In this document: piece after piece, positions 53,710-63,642 of the stretch
How positions within the stretch are numbered: position 1 is the first letter of the stretch
Layout: the number at the start of each line of letters is the position of its first letter
Assembly: GCF_000720485.1 (NCBI RefSeq)
Contig: NZ_JOAX01000008.1
Location: 1-64,000, forward strand
Direction: 5' to 3'
Source: Streptomyces ochraceiscleroticus
Lineage (GTDB): Bacteria; Actinomycetota; Actinomycetes; Streptomycetales; Streptomycetaceae
DNA length: 64,000 nt
The notes under the pieces: model-generated
Seen by the model: the letters and a program-made list of their open reading frames with translations, nothing else
Told to the model about the DNA's origin: nothing
Databases searched by the model: none
Program-made: the position numbers and the translations under genes

Positions 53710-53798
53710 ACGGTCACGGTGCAACGCGCGCGTTTCCGCTGCCGCCCCCTGGTGTTACATGCCCGGCACGGGTCCCTCCCCGGAGCGCCGCGGAAACC

Positions 53799-53835
53799 GT
53801 GAGGGCGGAGAAACGACTCGTCACCCTCGCGCAAC
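53799..53835. promoter_or_regulatory. GlnR-box-like sequence between nasA and the siroheme gene
   Basis: GTGAG-N6-GAAAC-N5-GTCAC-N6-GCAAC follows the GlnR pattern gTnAc-N6-GAAAc repeated, with one spacer shorter by a base. It is about 90 bp before nasA and 34 bp before the chelatase ATG. GlnR activates nasA in streptomycetes; use of this sequence is inferred. Confidence 0.5.
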
Positions 53836-53868
53836 GCTCCGGCAACTCTCCGCTGCCAGGCTCTCTCC

Positions 53869-54756
53869 ATGACGGCGTCGAACGCGCACCTTCCCGCAGC
53901 GGTTCCCTTCGACAGTACGGCGCAGCTCATGACAGAGATCACCACACAGCTCAGCACCCAGCTCAGCCGGGTCAGACTCCACAGCCGCCGCGCCGTGTCC
54001 GGCGGCGGCACGGGCAGTACCGCTCCACCGACGCTCGTCGCGGTCGCCCACGGAAGCCGTGATCCCCGCGCCCTGGAGACCGTCACCGCGCTGCTGGACC
54101 GGGTGCGCGCCCTGCGCCCCGGCCTCCCCGTGCGCCTGGGGCACATCGAACTGAACGAGCCGCTGCTGTCCGACACGCTGGCGGGGCTGGACGGCGACGC
54201 GGTCCTCGTGCCGCTGCTGCTGAGCCGCGGCTACCACACCAAGTCCGACATACCGGCGATGGCCGGCGCCGCGCCGCAGGTCAGCGCCCGTATCGCGGCG
54301 CCGCTCGGGCCGCACTCGCTGCTCGCCGAGGCACTGCACGAACGGCTGACGGAGGCCGGTACGCGGCCGGAGGCGCCCGGCACGGGGATAGTCCTGGCCG
54401 CGGCCGGCTCGCGGGACCCGGACTCGGCCACCGACACCGAACGCACCGCCCGGCTGCTCTCCGTACGGCTGGGCGGCGTGCCCGTCGTACCGGGCTACGC
54501 GGCGGGCGCGGGCGCCACCGTGGAGGAAGCCGCTGCGGCCCTGCGGACGCGCGGCCTGCGGCCCGTCCTCGCCTCGTACTTCACCGCGCCCGGCCGCTTC
54601 GCCACCGCCTCCGCCGCCGTCCTCGGGCCCGCCGCCGCGCCCCTCGGCGACCACCCCGCCCTCGCCCGTCTCGTCCTGCACCGTTACGACCAGTCGCTCC
54701 GCGCGCGTACCGCTTCCGACCGAGAGGGGGCCGGTGCGGCTACCGTCGCGGTATGA
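53869..54756 (+). CDS. Sirohydrochlorin chelatase-like protein (CbiX family)
   Basis: 295 residues, a tandem CbiX-type chelatase with the metal-binding His61 in [13 protein letters not shown] and a second His in [15 protein letters not shown]. The C-terminal half repeats the fold with [15 protein letters not shown] in place of the HGS motif. An extension of about 50 residues precedes the fold. Expected to insert Fe2+ (siroheme) or Co2+ (cobalamin); next to nasA and in a window with nirB, siroheme is most likely. It overlaps dgt by ATGA, so both share a transcript. Confidence 0.87.
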   Translation: MTASNAHLPAAVPFDSTAQLMTEITTQLSTQLSRVRLHSRRAVSGGGTGSTAPPTLVAVAHGSRDPRALETVTALLDRVRALRPGLPVRLGHIELNEPLLSDTLAGLDGDAVLVPLLLSRGYHTKSDIPAMAGAAPQVSARIAAPLGPHSLLAEALHERLTEAGTRPEAPGTGIVLAAAGSRDPDSATDTERTARLLSVRLGGVPVVPGYAAGAGATVEEAAAALRTRGLRPVLASYFTAPGRFATASAAVLGPAAAPLGDHPALARLVLHRYDQSLRARTASDREGAGAATVAV

Positions 54757-56183
54757 CGGGTCCCAACTCACCAGAACCACGGGCAGGCCGCGCGGCGCAC
54801 CGTGCCGGGCGGCCCGTGGGCACCTCGTACGACAACGATCTGTACAACGGTGACCGCTACGGCGCCGCGTACGACGAAGCCGACGCCGAGCGCTGGGTGT
54901 CCGAGCCGGACAAGCGCCCCGGCCGTACGGCGTTCCAGCGGGACCGCGCGCGGGTGCTGCACTCCGCCGCGCTGCGCAGACTGGCCGGCAAGACCCAGGT
55001 CGTCACGCCCGGCGTCGCCGCGTCCGGTACCGGCGTGCACGCCTGGGACGCGACCCCGCGCACCCGGCTCACGCACTCCCTGGAGTGCGCCCAGGTGGGG
55101 CGGGAGCTGGGCGCGGCGCTCGGCTGCGACCCGGACCTGGTCGAGACCGCGTGCCTGGCGCACGACCTGGGCCACCCGCCCTTCGGGCACAACGGCGAGG
55201 AGGCGCTGAACGAAGTCGCCGTGCCCTGCGGCGGCTTCGAGGGCAACGCGCAGTCCCTGCGGCTGCTGGCCCGGCTCGAACCGAAACGGTTCGTCACCGC
55301 CGACGACGGCCGCATCGTCAGCGTCGGCCTCAACCTCACGCGCGCCGCCCTGGACGCGGCGACCAAGTACCCCTGGGGGCGCGGCGGCCACCCCGAGGAT
55401 CCGCGCTCGCGCAAGTTCGGGGTGTACGCGGACGACCTGCCCGTCTTCCGGTGGCTGCGGCAGGGCGCCCCCGAAGGCGCGCGCAGCTTCGAGGCACAGG
55501 TCATGGACTGGTCCGACGACGTGGCGTACTCGGTGCACGACGTGGAGGACGGGCTGCACGCCGGGCACCTGGACCCGGCCGTGCTGTACGCGGACCCCGA
55601 GCGCGCCGAAGTGTTCGCGGTGGCCGCCGACCGGTACGCGCCCGGCGCCGGCGACGCGGAGCTGGGAGCGGCCCTGGACCGGCTGCTGGAGCAGGAGTGG
55701 TGGCCGCACGGCTACGACGGCTCCGCGGTCGCCCAGGCCCGCCTGAAGGACGCCACCAGCCAGCTCATCGGCCGGTTCTGCCTCGCCGCGGAAACCGCCA
55801 CCCGCGCCGCGTACGGCACCGGGCGGCTCACCCGCTACCGCGCCGATCTGGTCGTCCCCGAGGAGGTCCGCCTCGAATGCGCCGTACTGAAGGCGGTCGC
55901 CGACCGCTACGTGATGCAGCGCCCCGACCAGGAGGCGCTGCGGGCCGAACAGCGGGTGATCATCGCGGAGCTGGCCGAGGCGCTGCTCGCACGTGCCCCG
56001 GACGGCCTGGACCCGCAGTTCCGTTCGCTGTTCGACGGCGCCGGGGACGACACCGCCCGGATGCGCGCCGTCATCGACCAGATCGCGGCCCTCACGGACG
56101 CCTCGGCACGCACCCTGCACGCCCGCCTCACCCGCCCCTCGGGTCACACAGAACGGCGCCATCCGCCCGCGCGTGACAACTAA
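54753..56183 (+). CDS. dgt: Deoxyguanosinetriphosphate triphosphohydrolase-like protein
   Basis: 476 residues. HD-domain metal site: [18 protein letters not shown], then the HD pair in [19 protein letters not shown], and the distal Asp in [35 protein letters not shown] precedes it, typical of the Dgt family. Hydrolyses dNTPs to nucleoside and triphosphate; in actinobacteria it lies near dnaG. ATG 54753 overlaps the chelatase stop. Length is a little above the family mean. Confidence 0.94.
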   Translation: MTGPNSPEPRAGRAAHRAGRPVGTSYDNDLYNGDRYGAAYDEADAERWVSEPDKRPGRTAFQRDRARVLHSAALRRLAGKTQVVTPGVAASGTGVHAWDATPRTRLTHSLECAQVGRELGAALGCDPDLVETACLAHDLGHPPFGHNGEEALNEVAVPCGGFEGNAQSLRLLARLEPKRFVTADDGRIVSVGLNLTRAALDAATKYPWGRGGHPEDPRSRKFGVYADDLPVFRWLRQGAPEGARSFEAQVMDWSDDVAYSVHDVEDGLHAGHLDPAVLYADPERAEVFAVAADRYAPGAGDAELGAALDRLLEQEWWPHGYDGSAVAQARLKDATSQLIGRFCLAAETATRAAYGTGRLTRYRADLVVPEEVRLECAVLKAVADRYVMQRPDQEALRAEQRVIIAELAEALLARAPDGLDPQFRSLFDGAGDDTARMRAVIDQIAALTDASARTLHARLTRPSGHTERRHPPARDN

Positions 56184-56263
56184 GGGTGACGTAGCAAGGG
56201 CCTACCCTCTTCCCCCATCACGCTCTGTGCGGGACGCTCGAACCTCCGCAGTGCGGATGGGCT

Positions 56264-56317
56264 CGAACGGGGTATGGCTTTTTCGAACGGGGGCGCAAAC
56301 GGGGGCCGAACGGGGGG
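56264..56317. repeat. Short repeats upstream of the FAD oxidoreductase
   Basis: Four copies of C(G/A)AACGGGG begin at 56264, 56284, 56296 and 56307, in the 178-bp gap after dgt, ending 45 bp before the GTG at 56362. Spacing is uneven (20, 12, 11 bp). They may be regulator sites for the flavoprotein or simple low-complexity DNA. Confidence 0.4.
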
Positions 56318-56361
56318 CGTTCAAGGCGCAGACGCACTGCGCCGCAGCGAGGAGGAAGCAA

Positions 56362-57627
56362 GTGGTCGACGCACACCAGACGTTCGTCATCGTCGGCGGT
56401 GGCCTGGCCGGGGCAAAGGCAGCCGAGACCCTCCGGGCGGAGGGGTTCAGCGGCCGGGTGATCCTCATCTGTGACGAGCGCGACCACCCCTACGAACGGC
56501 CGCCGCTCTCCAAGGACTTCCTGATCGGCAAGGCCGAGCGGGACAGCGTCTTCGTGCACGAGCCGGCGTGGTACGCGCGCAGCGACATCGAGCTGCACCT
56601 CGGCCAGCCCGCCGTGGCCCTGGACCCGGTCGCCCGTACGGTACGGCTCGGCGACGGCGCCCTCATCGCGTACGACAAGCTGCTGCTGGCCACCGGCGCC
56701 GAGCCGCGCCGCCTCGACATCCCCGGCACCGACCTGGCCGGCGTCCACCACCTGCGCCGCCTCGCGCACGCTGAACGGCTGCGCGGCGTGCTGGCCTCCC
56801 TCGGCCGGGACAACGGCCACCTCGTGATCGCCGGCGCCGGCTGGATCGGCCTGGAGGTCGCGGCCGCCGCCCGCTCCTACGGCGCCGAGGTCACCATCGT
56901 CGAGCCCTCGCCGACCCCGCTGCACGGCGTCCTCGGCCCCGAGATCGGCGGGCTCTTCACCGAGCTGCACCGCGAGCACGGCGTCCGCTTCCACTTCGGC
57001 GCGACGCTCACCGAGATCACCGGGCAGGGCGGCGTCGTCCTGGCCGCGCAGACCGACGACGGCGAGGAGCACCCGGCGCACGACGTGCTCGCCGCGATCG
57101 GCGCCGCGCCGCGCACCGCCCTCGCCGAGCAGGCCGGGCTGGCCCTCGCGGACCGCGCGCAGGGCGGCGGCATCGCCGTGGACGCCTCGCTGCGCACGTC
57201 CGACCCGCACATCTTCGCGGCCGGCGACGTGGCCGCTGCCGCGCACCCGGTCCTGGACACCCGGCTGCGCGTGGAGCACTGGGCCAACGCGCTCAACGGC
57301 GGCCCCGCGGCGGCCCGCGCCATGCTCGGCCAGGAGGTCAGCTACGACCGCATCCCGTACTTCTTCTCGGACCAGTACGACGTCGGCCTGGAGTACTCGG
57401 GTTACGCGCCGCCGGGCTCCTACGAGCAGGTCGTGCTCCGCGGCGACGTCGGCAAGCGCGAGTTCATCGCCTGCTGGCTGGACGCCGGCGGCCGGCTGCT
57501 GGCCGCGATGAACGTCAATGTGTGGGACGTCACCGAGCCGCTGCAGGCCATGATCCGCTCCGGGCGCCCCCTGGACGCGGAGGCGCTGGCCGATCCGGCG
57601 GTGCCGCTGGAGTCGTTCCTCGCGTAG
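56362..57627 (+). CDS. FAD-dependent ferredoxin-reductase-like oxidoreductase
   Basis: 421 residues of the rhodocoxin/putidaredoxin reductase group. FAD motif FVIVGGGLAGAKAAETLRAEG; ERPPLSKDFL flavin loop; NAD(P)H motif LVIAGAGWIGLEVAAAA; HIFAAGDVAA second FAD contact; reductase C-terminal domain with YDRIPYFFSDQYDVGLEYSGYA. Transfers electrons from NAD(P)H to a ferredoxin or rubredoxin feeding an oxygenase or P450, none of which is adjacent. GTG 56362 after GAGGAGG is the start. Upstream carries repeated CGAACGGGG motifs. Confidence 0.92.
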   Translation: MVDAHQTFVIVGGGLAGAKAAETLRAEGFSGRVILICDERDHPYERPPLSKDFLIGKAERDSVFVHEPAWYARSDIELHLGQPAVALDPVARTVRLGDGALIAYDKLLLATGAEPRRLDIPGTDLAGVHHLRRLAHAERLRGVLASLGRDNGHLVIAGAGWIGLEVAAAARSYGAEVTIVEPSPTPLHGVLGPEIGGLFTELHREHGVRFHFGATLTEITGQGGVVLAAQTDDGEEHPAHDVLAAIGAAPRTALAEQAGLALADRAQGGGIAVDASLRTSDPHIFAAGDVAAAAHPVLDTRLRVEHWANALNGGPAAARAMLGQEVSYDRIPYFFSDQYDVGLEYSGYAPPGSYEQVVLRGDVGKREFIACWLDAGGRLLAAMNVNVWDVTEPLQAMIRSGRPLDAEALADPAVPLESFLA

Positions 57628-57637
57628 CGTGCGCCCC

Positions 57638-58087
57638 ATGGCGATCCGTACGACAACGGTCCCGCGGGCGGAGATCTTCGACCTGCGCAGGTCGGTGCTC
57701 CGCCCCGGGCTGCCCGCCGAGGCCGCGGTGTACCCGGAGGACGCGGACCCCGGCGTCTTCCACATGGCGGCGTACGACGGGGACGCCCTGGCGGCCTGCG
57801 CGACCTTCTTCCCCGACCCGGTGCCGGGCGAGGAGGCCGTCCCCGCGTACCGCTTCCGCGGGATGGCCAGCTCGCCCGAGGCACGCGGGCGGGGCTTCGG
57901 AGCCGCCGTGCTGCGCGCCGGCATCGAGGAGGCGGCCCGCCGCGGCGCCCAGCTTGTCTGGTGCAACGGCCGGGTCTCCGCGCGCGGCTTCTACGAGCGG
58001 ATGGGCTTCACCACGGACGGTGAGACGTTCGAGATCGTGCCGAGTGGCGCGCATCACCGCTTCGTCTTCAAGATCGCCGCGGAGTGA
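57638..58087 (+). CDS. GNAT-family N-acetyltransferase
   Basis: 149 residues. The acetyl-CoA motif is RFRGMASSPEARGRGFGAAVLRAGIEEAARRG (R/Q-x-x-G-x-G/A pattern in RGRGFG), followed by LVWCNGRVSARGFYERMGF. Substrate unknown. ATG 57638 is chosen; TAGCGT stands some seven bases before, which may be a leaderless promoter, and GTG 57629 is an alternative start. It lies between the flavoprotein and dnaG, all on the plus strand. Confidence 0.88.
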   Translation: MAIRTTTVPRAEIFDLRRSVLRPGLPAEAAVYPEDADPGVFHMAAYDGDALAACATFFPDPVPGEEAVPAYRFRGMASSPEARGRGFGAAVLRAGIEEAARRGAQLVWCNGRVSARGFYERMGFTTDGETFEIVPSGAHHRFVFKIAAE

Positions 58088-58119
58088 GGCGCGGCCCCGG
58101 GACTGTCACTGGTGCCCCG

Positions 58120-58125
58120 TAGAAT
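58120..58125 (+). promoter_or_regulatory. Likely -10 element of a leaderless dnaG promoter
   Basis: TAGAAT followed by six bases then the GTG start codon, so transcription would begin at or near the start codon. No ribosome site is present, consistent with a leaderless mRNA. The -35 region is unclear. Confidence 0.55.
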
Positions 58126-58131
58126 TCTCGC

Positions 58132-60036
58132 GTGGCAGGCAGGATCAACGATGACGACGTGCGGGCGGTCCGGGACGCGGTCCCGATCGATGCCGTCGTG
58201 TCCGAGTACCTCCAGCTCCGCAATGCCGGCGGCGGCAATCTGAAGGGCCTGTGCCCCTTCCACGACGAGAAGTCCCCCTCCTTCCACGTCAGCCCCGCCA
58301 AGGGGCTGTACCACTGCTTCGGCTGCCAGGAGGGCGGCGACACCGTCGACTTCATCATGAAGGTCGACCACCTCTCCTTCGCCGAGACCATCGAGCGCCT
58401 CGCCTCCCAGGCGGGCATCACGCTGCGGTACGAAGAGGGCGGGTACGCCCCCGGACGCCAGCAGGGCGAGCGCACCCGCCTCGTCGAGGCGCACAAGGTG
58501 GCCGCGCAGTTCTACATCGACCAGCTCGACAGCCCCGAGGCCGAGATCGGCCGGAAGTTCCTCGCCGAGCGCGGCTTCGACCAGGCCGCGGCCCAGCACT
58601 TCGGCGTGGGCTACAGCCCGGCGGGCTGGGACCACCTCACCCGCTTCCTGCGCGGCCGCGGCTTCACGGACAAGGAGCTGATCCTCTCCGGCCTCTCCCA
58701 GGACGGCCGCCGCGGCCCCATCGACCGCTTCCGCGGCCGCCTGATGTGGCCCATCCGCGACATCGCGGGCGAGGTCGTCGGCTTTGGAGCCCGCAAGCTC
58801 AGGGAGGACGACAACGGCCCGAAGTACCTCAACACCCCCGAGACCCCGATCTACCGCAAGTCGCATGTGCTGTACGGCATCGACCTCGCGAAGAAGGAGA
58901 TCGCCAAGGGGAACCGCGCGGTGGTGGTCGAGGGCTACACCGACGTCATGGCCTGCCACCTCGCCGGCGTCCGCAGCGCCATCGCGACCTGCGGCACGTC
59001 CTTCGGCGAGGGCCACATCAAGATCCTCCGCCGACTGCTGATGGACAACAGCGGCTCCGAGGTCGTCTTCACCTTCGACGGCGACGCGGCGGGCCAGAAG
59101 GCGGCGCTGCGCGCCTTCGAGGACGACCAGAAGTTCGCCGCCGAGACCTCCATCGCGATCACGCCGGGCGGCATGGACCCCTGTGAGCTGCGCCTCGCCA
59201 AGGGGGACGAGGCCGTCGCCGACCTGGTGGAGTCCCGTACGCCGCTCTTCGAGTTCGCGCTGCGCCAGCTCGTCGCCCGGCACAATCTGGCCACCCCGGT
59301 CGGCCGCGCCGCCGCGCTGGACGAGGCGGCGCCCATCGTCGCCAACATCAAGAACAGCTCCATCCAGCACGAGACGGCCGTCCAGCTCGCCGGCCTGCTC
59401 GGCATCCTGGACACCCAGTTCGTCGTCCGCCGCGTCTCCCAGCTCGCCCGCTGGGCCCGCGAGCGCGGCAGGGACCCGAGGGAGGCCCAGGGCAGGCCGC
59501 AGCGGCGCGGCGCCGAGCCCGCGCAGCCCGCGGCCCCCGAAGGCCCCCGGGGCCCCGCACTGAACCTCCGCAGCCCGGCGCACCGCGTCGAGCGCGAGCT
59601 GCTCAAGCTCGCCCTGCAGCGCCCCGACCTGGTCGCCCCGACCTTCGACGCGTACGGCATCGACGAGTTCACCGCGCCGCCGTACGCCGTGGTCCGCCGC
59701 TGCATCGAGGAGGCCGGCGGCACGACCGCGGCGGACGCCGGCTTCCTCACCCGCGTCCGCGAGGCCGCGCCCGACGACACGGTCCGCTCGATGGTCACGG
59801 AGCTGGCCGTCGAGCCGCTGCACACCCGCCGCGACCCGGACGAGCTGTACGCGGGCGTGCAGCTCGTCGCCGTCCGGCTGGCCGCCGTCCGGCGGCGCTG
59901 CGGCGAGATCCACGGCGCGCTGCAGCGCCACGACCCGCGCACGGGCGGCGAGCAGTACACCGCCCTGCAGAACGAGCTCTGGGTGCTGGAGCAGTACGCC
60001 CAGGCCCTCCGCGAGCGCGGCTCCGCGGCCCTCTGA
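58132..60036 (+). CDS. dnaG: DNA primase
   Basis: 634 residues. CHC2 zinc finger: Cys41, His44, Cys62, Cys65 (LCPFHDEKSPSFHVSPAKGL then HCFGCQEGGD). Toprim core: VVVEGYTDVMACHLAG with catalytic Glu and VVFTFDGDAAGQKAAL with the DxD-type Asp pair. C-terminal helicase-binding region includes RVERELLKLALQRPDL. Makes RNA primers at the fork. GTG 58132 is the start with a leaderless-type promoter. It is followed by a group 2 sigma gene, an arrangement known from Streptomyces (dnaG-hrdA). Confidence 0.97.
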   Translation: MAGRINDDDVRAVRDAVPIDAVVSEYLQLRNAGGGNLKGLCPFHDEKSPSFHVSPAKGLYHCFGCQEGGDTVDFIMKVDHLSFAETIERLASQAGITLRYEEGGYAPGRQQGERTRLVEAHKVAAQFYIDQLDSPEAEIGRKFLAERGFDQAAAQHFGVGYSPAGWDHLTRFLRGRGFTDKELILSGLSQDGRRGPIDRFRGRLMWPIRDIAGEVVGFGARKLREDDNGPKYLNTPETPIYRKSHVLYGIDLAKKEIAKGNRAVVVEGYTDVMACHLAGVRSAIATCGTSFGEGHIKILRRLLMDNSGSEVVFTFDGDAAGQKAALRAFEDDQKFAAETSIAITPGGMDPCELRLAKGDEAVADLVESRTPLFEFALRQLVARHNLATPVGRAAALDEAAPIVANIKNSSIQHETAVQLAGLLGILDTQFVVRRVSQLARWARERGRDPREAQGRPQRRGAEPAQPAAPEGPRGPALNLRSPAHRVERELLKLALQRPDLVAPTFDAYGIDEFTAPPYAVVRRCIEEAGGTTAADAGFLTRVREAAPDDTVRSMVTELAVEPLHTRRDPDELYAGVQLVAVRLAAVRRRCGEIHGALQRHDPRTGGEQYTALQNELWVLEQYAQALRERGSAAL

Positions 60037-60164
60037 GGCACGCGCGGAGCTGCCCGCTGCGGGTGGCCGGACTGTCTGCGTAACCACCCGGTCACCCGCT
60101 GAAGGCAAAAAGTCGCCGCACGCCCCTCGTGGCGGGAGTGTGTCGTACTCCACACTGAGGAACG

Positions 60165-61376
60165 GTGCCCGAGTCCTCGAAGCGCGACGGATCCGGAGAT
60201 ACAGAGCCGGAGCCCGACGCCAACCCGCTTCTGATGTACGGGACGGACGGCGGCTCGGCCGCAGCCGTACCCGACCTTTGTGCCGCCTCAGCAGCGATCA
60301 CCCTGGAGGTCGCCCCCGTGCAGACACGGAGCCTCGCCGACGTGCCGCCCGCCGCGGCCGCCACCGTGCCCCAGCAGGCCGAGCCGCCCGCCCCCGAGAT
60401 GCTGTCCGAAGAGCCGGACCCGGCACCGGAGCCGCCGCCGGAGCGGGCCAGGCCCGAGGCAGGTGGCCCGTCCTCCGACCTCTTCCGGCAGTACCTCCGG
60501 GAGATCGGCCGCATCCCGCTGCTCAGCGCGGCCGAGGAGGTCGAGCTGGCCCGCCGCGTGGAAGCCGGCCTGTTCGCCGAGGCGAAGCTCGCAGGCACCC
60601 CCGACCTGGACTCCCAGCTCGCCCTCGACCTCGACAAGCTGGTGGTACTGGGCCGGATGGCCAAGCGCCGCCTGATCGAGGCCAACCTCCGCCTGGTCGT
60701 CTCGGTCGCCAAGCGGTACGTCGGCCGCGGCCTGACCATGCTCGACCTCGTCCAGGAGGGAAACCTCGGGCTGATCCGCGCGGTCGAGAAGTTCGACTAC
60801 GCCCGCGGCTACAAGTTCTCCACGTACGCGACGTGGTGGATCCGCCAGGCCATGTCCCGCGCGCTCGCCGACCAGGCCCGCACGATCCGGGTCCCGGTGC
60901 ACGTCGTCGAGCTGATCAACAGGGTCGTAAGGGTCCAGCGCCGGATGCTCCAGGAGCGCGGCTACGAACCGACGCCCCAGGAGGTCGCCGCCCAGCTCGA
61001 GCTGCCCGAGGAGCGGGTCAGCGAGGTGCTGCGGCTCGCCCAGGAGCCGGTCTCGCTGCACGCGCCGGTCGGCGAGGAGGACGACGTCGCGCTCGGCGAC
61101 CTCATCGAGGACGGCGACGCCGCGTCCCCCGTGGAGTCCGCCGCCTTCCTGCTGCTGCGCGAGCACCTCGAAGCGGTGCTCTCCACCCTGGGGGAGCGCG
61201 AGCGCAAGGTCGTCCAGCTCCGCTACGGCCTGGCCGACGGCCGACCGCGCACGCTGGAGGAGATAGGGCGCATCTTCGGCGTCACCCGCGAGCGCATCCG
61301 CCAGATCGAGTCCAAGACCCTGAACAAGCTCCGCGACCACGCCTTCGCCGATCAGTTGCGCGGCTACCTCGACTGA
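60165..61376 (+). CDS. hrdA: Group 2 (HrdA-like) RNA polymerase sigma factor
   Basis: 403 residues. An acidic Pro/Glu-rich N-terminus (about 1-100), then the sigma-70 core: region 1.2 [21 protein letters not shown]; region 2 [56 protein letters not shown]; region 3; region 4.2 [27 protein letters not shown]. All DNA-contact helices are intact. It lacks the long region 1.1 of HrdB. The symbol hrdA rests on the dnaG neighbourhood and homology; hrdD is possible. TGAGGA precedes GTG 60165. Confidence 0.9.
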   Translation: MPESSKRDGSGDTEPEPDANPLLMYGTDGGSAAAVPDLCAASAAITLEVAPVQTRSLADVPPAAAATVPQQAEPPAPEMLSEEPDPAPEPPPERARPEAGGPSSDLFRQYLREIGRIPLLSAAEEVELARRVEAGLFAEAKLAGTPDLDSQLALDLDKLVVLGRMAKRRLIEANLRLVVSVAKRYVGRGLTMLDLVQEGNLGLIRAVEKFDYARGYKFSTYATWWIRQAMSRALADQARTIRVPVHVVELINRVVRVQRRMLQERGYEPTPQEVAAQLELPEERVSEVLRLAQEPVSLHAPVGEEDDVALGDLIEDGDAASPVESAAFLLLREHLEAVLSTLGERERKVVQLRYGLADGRPRTLEEIGRIFGVTRERIRQIESKTLNKLRDHAFADQLRGYLD

Positions 61377-61414
61377 GGGCCGGCCCGTGCCCTGGGGCGC
61401 CCCTCCCGCGGCCC

Positions 61415-62932
61415 TCAGCCCTCGACTGCCTCCTGGCCCGCCGCAGGGCTCCCCACAGGGCTCTCCGCGGGGCTTCCGGCCGCCTCGTGGCCGCCCGTCG
61501 CCTCCTCGAAGGCGCCCGGGTGCGTCTCCTCCCGTACCGACGTGTACTGCTGCCGCACCGCCTGCCCCACGGCCAGCTCCTCGCCCGGCTCGAAGACCTG
61601 GCAGGCCGCGGCCGGCCAGCGCGGCGGCTCCTGTGCCGTGTGCGTCCCGTGCGCGAGGCCCAGCGCCCACGCCGCCTGCCGGGCCGCGCCCACCGCCGCG
61701 TAGTCCGCCGGCTGCGGCACCACGACCTGCGCGCCCAGCAGCGCGGGCGCGGCGGCCTGGACGGCACCCAGCTCGGCCGCGGCACCCAGCAGGAACACTC
61801 TGCGCACCGGTACGCCCCGCCCGCGCAGCACGTCCAGCGCGTCCGCGAGGCCGCACAGCATGCCCTCGACGGCGGCGCGCGCCATGTGCTCGGGCTTCAT
61901 GCTCTCCCGCCGCAGCCCGTGCAGCGAGCCCGCGGTGTGCGGCAGATGAGGCGTCCGCTCGCCCTCCAGGTAGGGCAGCATCACCATCCCGTACGAGCCC
62001 GGCGTCGACTTCAGCGCCAGGTCCGACAGGCCCTCCAGATCCGTCCCCAGCGCCTCGGCCATGCCGCGCAGCACCCGTACGGCGTTGCTGGTGTGGACGA
62101 CCGGCAGATGCATGCCGGTGGCGTCGGCGAAGGAGGTGATCGTGCCGGTCGAGTCCGCCAGCGCCTCGTGGTGGATGCCGAAGACCGACCCGGAGGCGCC
62201 CAGCGACACCACGGCGTCCCCGGTCCCCACGCCCAGCCCGAAGGCGGCGGCCATCGTCTCGCCCGTACCGGCGGAGATCAGCAGCCCCTCCGGCGTCACC
62301 CCGGCCGCGTCGGCCGGGCCCAGCACCTCGGGGAGCCGCACCTGGTGCCCGAGCGCCAGCTCGACCAGGTCCGGGCGGTACGCGCCGCTCGCCGCCGACC
62401 AGAAGCCGGTGCCCGAGGCGCCGCCGCGGTCCGTCGTGCGCCGCGCGGGCCGCCCCAGGAGCTGCCAGACCAGCCAGTCGTGCGGCTGCATGATCTCGGC
62501 GACGCGGGCGGCGTGCTCGGGCTCCGCGCGCGCCAGCCAGCGCAACTTCGCCACCGGCTGCGCGGCGTGCGGCACGGAACCCACGCCCTGCGCCCACGCC
62601 GAGCGCCCCCCGAGCGCGTCGATCAGGTCGGCCGCCGCGCTCTGCGCCCGCTTGTCGTTGCCCATGAGGGCCGGGCGGACCAGCGCGCCATCGGAGTCCA
62701 GCGGGAGCAGGCCGTGCTGCTGCGCCGAGACGCCGATCGCCTGTACGCCCTCCAGGAGCCCGCCGGCGGCCGCCTCACCGAGTGACATCAGCCACGTCTG
62801 CGGATCGACATCGGGCCCCTTCCCGTCGGGATGCGGGGCGTACCCCTGCCTGACGACGGCACCCGTTTCGGTGTCGCAGACGACGATGCGTGTGCTTGCG
62901 GACGAGCTGTCCAACCCGGCGACTATCCCCAT
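61415..62932 (-). CDS. xylB: FGGY-family carbohydrate kinase, xylulokinase-like
   Basis: 505 residues. FGGY domains: VAGLDSSSASTRIVVCDTETGAVV near the N-terminus with AIGVSAQQHGLLPLDSDGALVRPALMGNDKR (xylulokinase-like substrate region), ISAGTGETMAAAFGLG then FLLGAAAELGAVQAAAP (ATP part). The C-terminal tail of about 30 residues (ATGGHEAAGSPAESPVGSPAAGQEA) is low-complexity and not part of the fold. ATG 62932 is the start. Sugar not certain; xylulose is the first guess. No sugar transporter or isomerase nearby. Confidence 0.85.
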   Translation of the reverse strand: MGIVAGLDSSSASTRIVVCDTETGAVVRQGYAPHPDGKGPDVDPQTWLMSLGEAAAGGLLEGVQAIGVSAQQHGLLPLDSDGALVRPALMGNDKRAQSAAADLIDALGGRSAWAQGVGSVPHAAQPVAKLRWLARAEPEHAARVAEIMQPHDWLVWQLLGRPARRTTDRGGASGTGFWSAASGAYRPDLVELALGHQVRLPEVLGPADAAGVTPEGLLISAGTGETMAAAFGLGVGTGDAVVSLGASGSVFGIHHEALADSTGTITSFADATGMHLPVVHTSNAVRVLRGMAEALGTDLEGLSDLALKSTPGSYGMVMLPYLEGERTPHLPHTAGSLHGLRRESMKPEHMARAAVEGMLCGLADALDVLRGRGVPVRRVFLLGAAAELGAVQAAAPALLGAQVVVPQPADYAAVGAARQAAWALGLAHGTHTAQEPPRWPAAACQVFEPGEELAVGQAVRQQYTSVREETHPGAFEEATGGHEAAGSPAESPVGSPAAGQEAVEG

Positions 62933-63046
62933 AGGACCTGATGATGCCGCATGCGGGGACCACTGCGGAAAGCCGGACTCCCCGGACCGCACGGCGGCGG
63001 CCCGGGGAGAGCGGCGGTCCCGGCCGGCCGCGGCCGGCCCGGCACG

Positions 63047-63346
63047 CTAGGTGTTGCTGGTGCCCCAGTCGTCCTCTGTGCCGGAACGCTGCTCGCGCAG
63101 CGAACGGACGCGGTCCGAAACGGAGTTCGGGATCTTGTCGCCAACCTTGGCCGAAACCGCGTCGTACGCCTTGTTCGCGGCCTGCCGGCCGGTCTGCGCG
63201 GCGGACTCGGCGGTGTTGCGGACGGCGGGGTTCTGCGCGACCCGCTGCGCGCTCTTGCGCAGTTGTTCGTACCGCTCCCGCCCGGCCCGGGTGCCGAGCA
63301 CGTATCCGATGGCCAGTCCCGCGATGAACGTGAGCCGGTAGCGCAT
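63047..63346 (-). CDS. YtxH-like small membrane-associated protein
   Basis: 99 residues. MRYRLTFIAGLAIGYVLGTRAGRERYEQLRKSAQRV: one short hydrophobic segment followed by a basic amphipathic helix, like YtxH-family stress-associated proteins. The remainder is alanine-rich helix. Widespread and uncharacterised in actinobacteria. GAGAGGTGGAGCG precedes the ATG at 63346. Confidence 0.8.
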   Translation of the reverse strand: MRYRLTFIAGLAIGYVLGTRAGRERYEQLRKSAQRVAQNPAVRNTAESAAQTGRQAANKAYDAVSAKVGDKIPNSVSDRVRSLREQRSGTEDDWGTSNT

Positions 63347-63491
63347 CGCTCCACCTCTCTGTCTGTCGGTGCCGCTCCCGGGCGCTTCCCGGCGACGCGG
63401 CGAGCCGCTGCTGTACTGCTCTCACCGGTACCCGGGGCCCGGGTGATCACCCGTGGGCATACCGATTGGCAAAGCACCCCCCTGCTTGCGC

Positions 63492-63497
63492 TAATGT
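63492..63497 (+). promoter_or_regulatory. Possible tRNA promoter -10
   Basis: TAATGT lies 68 bp before the first tRNA, with TTGGCA 20 bp further upstream. The spacing is longer than usual, so this is tentative. The region between 63347 and 63564 shows no gene. Confidence 0.3.
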
Positions 63498-63564
63498 ATG
63501 TGTCGCAGCGAGCGCACGCCGTCCGGAAGCCCGGACCGGAGTGCATTCGAGGCACACAGAGCAA

Positions 63565-63637
63565 TCCCCTGTAGCTCAATTGGCAGAGCAGCCGGCTGTT
63601 AACCGGCAGGTTACTGGTTCGAGTCCAGTCGGGGGAG
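63565..63637 (+). tRNA. tRNA-Asn(GTT)
   Basis: 73 nt. The acceptor stem TCCCCTG/CGGGGGA pairs fully with discriminator G at 63637. Anticodon arm: GCCGG-CTGTTAA-CCGGC with anticodon GTT. TPsiC arm GGTTCGAGTCC. No encoded CCA. First of two tandem Asn genes, five bases before the next. Confidence 0.95.
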
Positions 63638-63642
63638 CGCAG

